A DNA stretch of 8,126 nucleotides from an uncultured Eubacteriales bacterium (GTDB taxonomy: Bacteria; Bacillota; Clostridia; Oscillospirales; Acutalibacteraceae): assembly GCA_900321595.1 (NCBI GenBank), contig ONWP01000213.1, positions 1 to 8,126 on the forward strand, in the 5' to 3' direction. The notes under the pieces were generated by a model that had not been told where the DNA came from, did no database searches, and saw only the letters and a list, made by a program, of their open reading frames with translations. The translations under genes were made by a program, and so were the position numbers. Shown here piece after piece: positions 1 to 4,789 of the stretch; within the stretch, counting starts at the first letter, position 1; each line of letters opens with the position of its first letter.

Positions 1-476
1 CCGTGCAGCGCCAGCGGGATCGTGGGCCACTGATACTTTTTGATGCCGCCGTAATAGTGTGTCTTGAAGAAGGCGGTCTCGTGATCCTCATACATGGGGT
101 TCTGCTTGAGATCCAGCCGGGGAGAGTCGATGTGCGCCGCGCTGATCTTCACGCCCTCGGCGACGCTCTTTACGCCGAACACGGCGAGGATGACCGCCTT
201 GCCCCGGTTGTTGAGGTACACCTTGTCGCCGGGCTTGTACGCTTTGCCGTATTCATAGGGGACGAAGCCGGCTCCCTCCGCCATGGCGACGGTCGCCGCG
301 ACCGCCTCGCGCTCGGTCTTCGCGTCGTCGAGGAAGCGTTTATACCCCTCGCAGAACGCGTCCGCCGCTTCGAGCTGCGCGTCGTCGAGCGCGCGGCCGG
401 CGTTGGGCGCCTCGTAAAAGAGCTGCTCCTTCAGCGCCTTGATCTGTTCGTTTTCGTTTTCCTTTTCCTTTTCCAT
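1..476 (-). CDS. M18 family aminopeptidase, N-terminal part (cut by the window edge)
   Basis: This is the first 158 residues of a zinc-dependent M18 aminopeptidase, a cytoplasmic enzyme that removes N-terminal residues from peptides; family members run to about 430-470 residues, so roughly two thirds lies beyond the edge. The family signature is the block AAHIDSPRLDLKQNP (about residues 113-127). H115 and D117 match the first metal ligand and the neighbouring catalytic Asp of the M18 HxDSP motif. It is followed by HYYGGIKKYQW and PLALHG, typical of the bacterial clostridial branch. The first 15 residues are very rich in Glu, Lys and Asn. The ATG at 476-474 is supported by GAGGAG at 490-485 with an 8-base spacer. 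That ribosome site overlaps the stop codon of the transglycosylase gene upstream, so this is the last visible gene of the operon and is probably translationally coupled. The family is clear; substrate preference cannot be read here. Confidence 0.9.
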   Translation of the reverse strand, partial: MEKEKENENEQIKALKEQLFYEAPNAGRALDDAQLEAADAFCEGYKRFLDDAKTEREAVAATVAMAEGAGFVPYEYGKAYKPGDKVYLNNRGKAVILAVFGVKSVAEGVKISAAHIDSPRLDLKQNPMYEDHETAFFKTHYYGGIKKYQWPTIPLALH

Positions 477-484
477 TGAGATCA

Positions 485-490
485 CTCCTC
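485..490 (-). promoter_or_regulatory. Ribosome binding site of the M18 aminopeptidase gene
   Basis: GAGGAG lies 8 bases before the ATG at 476. It shares bases with the TGA stop (491-489) of the preceding transglycosylase gene (TGAGGAG), so terminating ribosomes sit directly on the next initiation site. Confidence 0.75.
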
Positions 491-1064
491 AGTCATAGAT
501 TGTTTGATATTTTTCATAGGCGTTCATGACCTTGTAAACGTAGTGCCGCGACTGGTCGATGGGGATCTCGTCGAGATCCCGGCCGTTGGCGGAGATCGCG
601 GGATCCTCCAGCCATCGCCCCACCTCGCCGATCCCGGCGTGATAGGCGGCGATCACCGTCCGGGTGACGCCGAACTCGTCGTACAGGATCTTCAGCGTAC
701 AGCAGCCGAAGCGGATCGCCGTCTCGGGGTCGTACAGGTCGTCGAAGTCATACTGTTCGTCGAACCGGCGGTTGATCCAGTGAAACGTCTCCTCGGTCAG
801 CTGCATCAGTCCCCGCGCGCCCACGGCGGATTCCGCGTCCGGCCGGAAGCCGCTCTCCGTGCGGATGACCGCGAAGACCAGATTTTCGTCCAGCCCGTAT
901 TCCGCCGCGTACTTTTCGACGTATTCCCGGTAGGTGTCCGGGTACGCCGCGCGCTCGACGCGCGGCCGCAGCCGGATCGCCGCGATGATCCCGATCAGCA
1001 CGGCGAGGATCAGCAGCAGGATCACCGTCACCGCCGCGCCGGATCGTTTTCCGCGCGCGCTCAT
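489..1064 (-). CDS. Membrane-anchored lytic transglycosylase, SLT domain
   Basis: This 191-residue protein should cleave the MurNAc-GlcNAc bond of peptidoglycan to give 1,6-anhydro-MurNAc, acting outside the membrane. Residues about 10-30 form a single hydrophobic segment (VTVILLLILAVLIGIIAAI) after a short basic N-terminus, giving a signal anchor. The SLT/GH23 fold follows from about residue 45 to the end. It contains RTESGFRPDA with the presumed catalytic E70, then VGARGLMQL (81-89) and AAYHAGIGEV (139-148). The last motif is usually AYNAG, so H142 replaces the common Asn. The ATG at 1064 forms an ATGA overlap with the TGA of the Sua5-CoaE gene. It is preferred over an in-frame ATG at 1280 because that would add about 72 residues of out-of-frame CoaE sequence before a normal anchor. 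No strong Shine-Dalgarno is visible, which suits coupled translation. A transglycosylase next to coaE is an arrangement I recall from other Clostridia. Confidence 0.9.
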   Translation of the reverse strand: MSARGKRSGAAVTVILLLILAVLIGIIAAIRLRPRVERAAYPDTYREYVEKYAAEYGLDENLVFAVIRTESGFRPDAESAVGARGLMQLTEETFHWINRRFDEQYDFDDLYDPETAIRFGCCTLKILYDEFGVTRTVIAAYHAGIGEVGRWLEDPAISANGRDLDEIPIDQSRHYVYKVMNAYEKYQTIYD

Positions 1065-2692
1065 GACGGAATGTAGCGCCGGAAAAACGGCTCGAGCTGG
1101 CGCCGCACGTCGCTGCCGTCGTCGGAGACCACGGTCAGGTCGGCGCGCGACGTATAGAAGTCGTCGGGCTGCTGCGCCGACATGCGGGCCAGCGCCTGCT
1201 CCCGCGTCAGGCCGTCCCGCGCCATGATCCGCTGCAGGCGCAGCGCCTCGGGCGCGGTCACAGCGATGATGCAGTTGCACATTTTGTCCGCGCCGCTCTC
1301 AAAGAGCAGGGGCGCGTCGATGACCGCGGCGGGCGCGCCGTCCGCGATCGCCGCGTCGGCCTCCGCCTTCGCCCGGGCCAGGATCGCCGGATGCGACAGG
1401 GCGTTGAGCTTTTTCTGCTGTGCCGGATCCGAAAAGGCGATCGCCGCCAGCTTCGCCCGGTCGAGCGCGCCGTCCCGGAGGATCTGCGCGCCGAAGGCTT
1501 GCGCGAGCGTTGTCAGGAACGGGCTGCCCGGCCTCGTCAGCTCGCGGCTGATGGCGTCGGTATCGATGACGCGGCAGCCGGCTTCGGCGAGGACCGCGCC
1601 CACGTAACCCTTGCCCGCGCCGGTGGGGCCGGTGAGCCCGACGATCGGCGGTCTCCCGGCGTAAACGCGGCGGAAGGCGCTCGCCCGGTAGAGGCGGTTC
1701 GCCACGGCGAGCCCCACGCCGGCGGTATTTACGTCCCGGCAGAAGACCTTCCGCAGCCCCAGCGCGTCCAGCTCCCGCAGCGCGTCGTAGAGGCGTCTTG
1801 CCTGGCTGAAGGGATCGTCCGCGTCGCCGAAGGTGACGACCGTTTTGCCGGGGAAGCGGTTTTCCTCGCCCTCGAAGCACATCACGCCGTCGCAGTCGGA
1901 ATCGTTGACGAACGCGGCGAACGCGTCCGGATCGCCGGCGACCACCGTGACGGCGGCCTTGGGCGCGTAATGCTTGTATTTCATGCCCGGGCTCGCGGCC
2001 GTCTCGCCGGCGGCGAGGGGCTTGAGCGCGGAGGGGCTGACCGCGACGCGGCCGAGGACGCGCTCGAGCTGCGCCGGGGTGATCCCGCCGGGCCGCAGCA
2101 CGGTCGGCGTCCCGGCGGCCAGCGTGATCACGGTGGACTCCACGCCGATGGCGCATTCGCCGCCGTCGCAGATCGCGTCCACGCGGCCGAGCATGTCGTC
2201 GCGCACGTATTCGTATTTTGCCGGGCTCGGCAGCCCGGAGATATTCGCGCTGGGCGCCGCGAGCGGCACGCTGCGGTCGATGATAGCGCGCGCCGCCGGA
2301 TGGGACGGCATGCGCACCGCGACGGTGTCGAGCCCGCCGCTGGTGACGTCCGGTACCCGGTCGGATTTCGGCAGAATGATCGTCAGCGGCCCCGGCCAGA
2401 AGGCGTCGGCGAGCTTTTTCGCCGATTCGGGCACCTCCCGCACCAGCGCGCCGAGCTGCTCGAACCGGCTGATGTGGACGATCAGCGGATTGTCGGAGGG
2501 ACGTCCCTTCGCCTCGAAAATACGCTTTACGGCGTCCGCGTTGCAGGCGTCCGCCGCGAGGCCGTAGACTGTTTCCGTCGGGATGACAACAAGGCCGCCG
2601 TCTCGTAAGATCGCGGCAGCCCTCTCAATATCCCGGATATCCCGTTCGTCCCGCGTGACCAGTTCCAGCGTGGGACGGGTGTTGTCGTTCAT
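1061..2692 (-). CDS. tsaC/coaE: Fusion protein: Sua5-type threonylcarbamoyl-AMP synthase + dephospho-CoA kinase
   Basis: One uninterrupted 543-residue frame carries two enzymes. Residues about 15-345 are a full Sua5 protein, which makes threonylcarbamoyl-AMP from Thr, bicarbonate and ATP for the t6A base of ANN-decoding tRNAs. Motifs are PTETVYGL (38-45), KGRPSDNPL (62-70), WPGPLT (99-104), PLAAPSANISG (143-153), GVESTV (183-188), LRPGGI (199-204), then the Sua5 linker SPGMKYKHYAPK (233-244) and C-terminal domain. Residues about 349-543 are CoaE, which phosphorylates dephospho-CoA to CoA: GLTGPTGAGKG (352-362), DTD (377-379), LSHPAI (432-437), DAPLLFE (459-465) and the lid RLQRIMARDG (485-494). 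The P-loop lysine K361 is followed by Gly and Tyr, not the usual Ser/Thr. The ATG overlaps the prfA stop by four bases; the frame ends in an ATGA overlap with the transglycosylase. Its Shine-Dalgarno is weak. Both identities are clear; cleavage of the product or internal initiation is not excluded. Confidence 0.93.
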   Translation of the reverse strand: MNDNTRPTLELVTRDERDIRDIERAAAILRDGGLVVIPTETVYGLAADACNADAVKRIFEAKGRPSDNPLIVHISRFEQLGALVREVPESAKKLADAFWPGPLTIILPKSDRVPDVTSGGLDTVAVRMPSHPAARAIIDRSVPLAAPSANISGLPSPAKYEYVRDDMLGRVDAICDGGECAIGVESTVITLAAGTPTVLRPGGITPAQLERVLGRVAVSPSALKPLAAGETAASPGMKYKHYAPKAAVTVVAGDPDAFAAFVNDSDCDGVMCFEGEENRFPGKTVVTFGDADDPFSQARRLYDALRELDALGLRKVFCRDVNTAGVGLAVANRLYRASAFRRVYAGRPPIVGLTGPTGAGKGYVGAVLAEAGCRVIDTDAISRELTRPGSPFLTTLAQAFGAQILRDGALDRAKLAAIAFSDPAQQKKLNALSHPAILARAKAEADAAIADGAPAAVIDAPLLFESGADKMCNCIIAVTAPEALRLQRIMARDGLTREQALARMSAQQPDDFYTSRADLTVVSDDGSDVRRQLEPFFRRYIPS

Positions 2693-3768
2693 GTATCGTC
2701 TTCACTTTCCAGCTGCTTCGCCGTATCCGCGGCGATCAGCGCGTCGATGATCTCGTCCAGATCGCCGTTCATGACGCTGCCGAGCTTGTAGAGCGTCAGG
2801 CCGATGCGGTGATCCGTCACCCGGTCCTGCGGGTAGTTGTAGGTGCGGATCTTTTCGCTCCTGTCGCCGGTGCCGACCTGTCCGCGCCGATCCGCGTCGC
2901 GCGCGTCCCGGCTCTTCTGCAGCTCGGCGTTGTACAGCCGCGACCGCAGCAGCTCGGTGGCGCGGTCCTTGTTCTGATACTGGCTGCGCTCCACCTGACA
3001 CTCCACGACCGTGCCGGTGGGCACGTGGATGACCCGCACGGCGGAGGAGGTCTTGTTGACCTTCTGGCCGCCCGCGCCGGACGCGCGGTACGTCTCATAG
3101 ATGAGATCCGCCGGATCGAGCTTGAAATCGACCGGCTCGACCTCCGGCAGGACGGCGACGGTGACGGTGGAGGTGTGGATGCGGCCGCCGGATTCGGTCA
3201 CCGGGACGCGCTGCACCCGATGGACGCCGGACTCGAATTTGTACCGGCTCCAGGCGGTGTCGCCCGCAACGGTGAAGACGACCTCCTTGAGGCCGCCGAG
3301 CTCCGTTTCGTTTTCGTTCATGATCTCGGTCGTGAAGCCCTTCGCGTCGTTGTACATGGTGTACATGCGCGTCAGATCCGCGGCAAAGAGCGCGCTCTCC
3401 TCGCCGCCGGCGCCGGCGCGGATCTCCACGATGACGTTGCGCCCGTCGTTGGGGTCGGGCGGCAGCAGCAGAACGCGCAGCCGCTGTTCCATCTCCGGCA
3501 GAGCCGCGTCGATCGCGGCGAGCTCCTCCTTGGCGATGGCGCGGATGTCCGGATCCGCGTCATCGAGCAGCGGCAGCGTGTCGGCGCGCCGGTCGAGCGT
3601 CTCCCGGTAGCGCCGGCAGGCCTCCGTCACGGGCAGGAGCTGCTTGCGTCTGCGCATGAGCGAGGCGAGCGCCGCGGGGTCGGCCGCCGTTTCCGGCGCG
3701 CACAGCAGCGCGTCGATCTCCTCAAACCGGTGAACGGCCCGTTCCAGCCGTTCGAGTATATCAGCCAC
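2689..3768 (-). CDS. prfA: Peptide chain release factor 1 (RF1)
   Basis: RF1 reads UAA and UAG stop codons in the ribosomal A site and triggers release of the finished protein. The 359-residue length matches the family. Visible marks are GAGGEES (119-125), the anticodon-like tripeptide P189-V190-T191 of RF1 (RF2 would have SPF), GRIHTSTVTVAVLPE (195-209), the catalytic GGQ at 233-235 inside GAGGQKVNKT, and the C-terminal RTYNYPQDRVTDHRIG block (308-323). The start is GTG at 3768-3766. No other start is suitable: the upstream frame has none nearby and the next Met is about residue 38. An AAAGGA at 3788-3783 is 14 bases away, rather far, and the gene overlaps the lipoprotein gene by 8 bases, so coupled initiation is likely. 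The TGA stop overlaps the next ATG by four bases. prmC, the GGQ methylase gene that often follows prfA, is not here. Confidence 0.97.
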   Translation of the reverse strand: MADILERLERAVHRFEEIDALLCAPETAADPAALASLMRRRKQLLPVTEACRRYRETLDRRADTLPLLDDADPDIRAIAKEELAAIDAALPEMEQRLRVLLLPPDPNDGRNVIVEIRAGAGGEESALFAADLTRMYTMYNDAKGFTTEIMNENETELGGLKEVVFTVAGDTAWSRYKFESGVHRVQRVPVTESGGRIHTSTVTVAVLPEVEPVDFKLDPADLIYETYRASGAGGQKVNKTSSAVRVIHVPTGTVVECQVERSQYQNKDRATELLRSRLYNAELQKSRDARDADRRGQVGTGDRSEKIRTYNYPQDRVTDHRIGLTLYKLGSVMNGDLDEIIDALIAADTAKQLESEDDT

Positions 3769-4435
3769 GCAGATCCACGAAGTCCTTTGTCAGATTGAAG
3801 TAGGCGTCCTGCGAGATCTGCATCAGATCGGCGTCGTAATAGGACTTCTCCTGCGACGCAAGGTCTGGCGCCATGGCCGCGACGCGCAGGCCCTTCTCGT
3901 TGTAGACGGTCTCCACGCGCATTTCGGCGTCGCCGATGAAGGCGTTGAACGTGGTGGCCTGGATGCCCATGAGCGTCAGGTCGGGCGTGACGAAGTACAT
4001 CACGGTGCCGGTGTAGTCCTCCGTTCCGACGGCGTACAGCGCGCCGTCGATGCCGTAGAAGTAGTTGACGGCGTTGACCGTATCGGTGTATTTATACGCG
4101 TACTGCGTTTCGTTGTCGCCGGTCAGGAAGGTCACGGTGTGGTCGCCCTCAGGGGAGGACAGGAAGGTCTCGCCCTTCTCGTTCTCGTTCTGGTAGAAGC
4201 CGGAGACGTCGATGCTGTTGTAGTCGGGGATCGCGTTGTCCGTCGGCAGGTCGGTGGAGAATCGCTTCGTGGACGTGTCTTTGGGCAGATCCGCCTCCTG
4301 CTGGGTCGTGGCGGCGGCGGTCTGCGACTCCGGCTCGGCGGAGGGCGCGGGACCGGAGCGTCGTAAGCATCCGGTGAAGGACGCGCAGACGGCGAGGACG
4401 GCGATCAGACAGAGGACGGTGCGAAGCTTCTTCAT
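3761..4435 (-). CDS. Putative lipoprotein of unknown function
   Basis: I do not recognise this 224-residue protein. It has a clear lipoprotein signal: MKKLR, a hydrophobic core (about 6-19), and the lipobox FTGC with the lipidated Cys at 23. A low-complexity stretch rich in Ser, Pro, Ala, Thr and Gln (about 25-50) follows, as in linkers that keep a domain away from the membrane. From about residue 75 to the end is one compact, Tyr- and acid-rich domain with alternating hydrophobic patterns (for example TVTFLTGDNETQYAYKY and GTVMYFVTPDLTLMGI) that suggest beta strands. No catalytic motif is apparent. The ATG at 4435 has GGAG at 4447-4444 with an 8-base spacer, and a strong promoter ends 54 bases upstream. 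As the first gene of the operon it overlaps prfA by 8 bases. Export and lipidation are well supported; any role is open. Confidence 0.8.
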   Translation of the reverse strand: MKKLRTVLCLIAVLAVCASFTGCLRRSGPAPSAEPESQTAAATTQQEADLPKDTSTKRFSTDLPTDNAIPDYNSIDVSGFYQNENEKGETFLSSPEGDHTVTFLTGDNETQYAYKYTDTVNAVNYFYGIDGALYAVGTEDYTGTVMYFVTPDLTLMGIQATTFNAFIGDAEMRVETVYNEKGLRVAAMAPDLASQEKSYYDADLMQISQDAYFNLTKDFVDLRG

Positions 4436-4488
4436 ATCAAGGACTCCGTTCAGCTTGGATTTGCCGGCACTGCGGCTTAATTTATATT

Positions 4489-4517
4489 ATTATATCACAG
4501 CGCGTCCGGCATTGCAA
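4489..4517 (-). promoter_or_regulatory. Sigma-A type promoter of the lipoprotein-prfA-Sua5/coaE operon
   Basis: Read on the minus strand, -35 TTGCAA (4517-4512) and -10 TATAAT (4494-4489) are separated by 17 bases. A TG one base before the -10 gives an extended -10. Predicted transcription start is near 4482, leaving about 47 bases before the lipoprotein ATG. This is the only good promoter seen upstream of the five-gene minus-strand run. Confidence 0.75.
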
Positions 4518-4530
4518 GAAGAATTCGCCG

Positions 4531-4579
4531 TTCGCGGCGCGTCCGCGCTGTCGGCCGGGATCGGCGGCGCCGCCGCGAA
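4531..4579. repeat. GC-rich inverted repeat with an internal perfect palindrome
   Basis: TTCGCGGCG (4531-4539) is perfectly complementary to CGCCGCGAA (4571-4579). Overlapping the right arm is a 14-base perfect palindrome, CGGCGGCGCCGCCG (4562-4575). The element lies between the terminator and the -35 box of the lipoprotein operon. No U tract follows either strand. It may be a back-up transcript fold, a protein site, or only a product of the GC-rich composition. Confidence 0.4.
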
Positions 4580-4627
4580 AAGCAGAAAAATGACTGAGCC
4601 TCAGCCGGGGCCGGCTGAGACTCAATC
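4577..4627 (-). terminator. Rho-independent terminator of the comF-M23 peptidase operon
   Basis: The core is CTCAGCCGG / CCGGCTGAG (4601-4609 and the facing arm to 4619), extended outward by TGAG/CTCA and two more pairs with single mismatches, covering 4592-4627. On the minus strand it is followed by ATTTTTCTGCTTTT (4591-4577). On the plus strand only purine-rich sequence follows, so it works for minus-strand transcripts. It lies about 160 bases past the M23 gene stop and about 60 bases before the next operon's promoter. Confidence 0.8.
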
Positions 4628-4681
4628 GGGGAAGAGAAAATAAAATGAAAAGGAATCAAAAGCATCACTTAACTTGCTCAA

Positions 4682-4690
4682 AGTATAGCA
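4682..4690 (-). promoter_or_regulatory. Possible isolated extended -10 element
   Basis: On the minus strand TGCTATACT has the TG plus one base plus -10 form. No recognisable -35 lies 16-18 bases upstream (the best hexamers there are CCTCAA and ACCTCA). If used, it would start an RNA of about 95 bases near 4675 that ends at the terminator. Support is weak. Confidence 0.25.
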
Positions 4691-4707
4691 CACGTTTGTT
4701 GGGTTGA

Positions 4708-4738
4708 GGTGATAAAGGTGTGAATAATCTGTAAATAA
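4708..4738 (-). repeat. Three 9-mers phased at 11 bp, two resembling DnaA boxes
   Basis: Read on the minus strand, TTATTTACA (4738-4730), TTATTCACA (4727-4719) and TTTATCACC (4716-4708) follow each other with 2-base gaps. The second fits the DnaA consensus TTATNCACA exactly, the first has one mismatch and the third three. Eleven-bp phasing places them on one face of the helix. No dnaA, dnaN or other origin gene is in the window, so this is a candidate binding cluster only. Confidence 0.35.
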
Positions 4739-4789
4739 TGGGCATTTTTCACGAAAAAGTTGCAAAAGAACGCGTTGTTTTTGAAAATG

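Larger units (their letters stand above)
4436..4789. other. Gene-free region between two minus-strand operons
   Basis: This 354-base strip has no convincing coding frame. From the right it holds an AT-rich piece (about 4628-4789) with DnaA-box-like 9-mers at 4708-4738, an isolated extended -10 at 4682-4690, the terminator at 4577-4627, a GC-rich inverted repeat at 4531-4579, then the promoter and leader of the lipoprotein operon. The AT-rich half contrasts strongly with the GC-rich surroundings. Confidence 0.7.

Noticed and set aside
489..1280. Longer form of the transglycosylase starting at 1280
   Set aside because: The added residues would be CoaE coding sequence read in another frame and would bury the normal signal anchor. 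The ATG at 1064 gives a usual N-terminus and an ATGA overlap.
1391..2608. 405-codon plus-strand frame opposite the Sua5-CoaE gene
   Set aside because: Antisense shadow in GC-rich coding sequence; no recognisable motif and no promoter or ribosome site in front of it.
2809..3798. 329-codon plus-strand frame opposite prfA
   Set aside because: The minus strand encodes an unmistakable RF1 over the same bases.
4592..4627. The hairpin as a terminator for plus-strand transcripts
   Set aside because: The bases after it on the plus strand are A/G-rich with no T run, and no plus-strand gene precedes it.
4708..4738. Chromosome replication origin
   Set aside because: Two good DnaA-like boxes are too few, and there is no dnaA, dnaN, gyrB, rpmH or parAB nearby.
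4697..4740. Plus-strand promoter using TTGTTG, TTGGGT or TTGAGG as -35
   Set aside because: At 16-18 base spacing the -10 hexamers are TGTGAA, GAATAA or ATCTGT, all poor, and no plus-strand gene follows.
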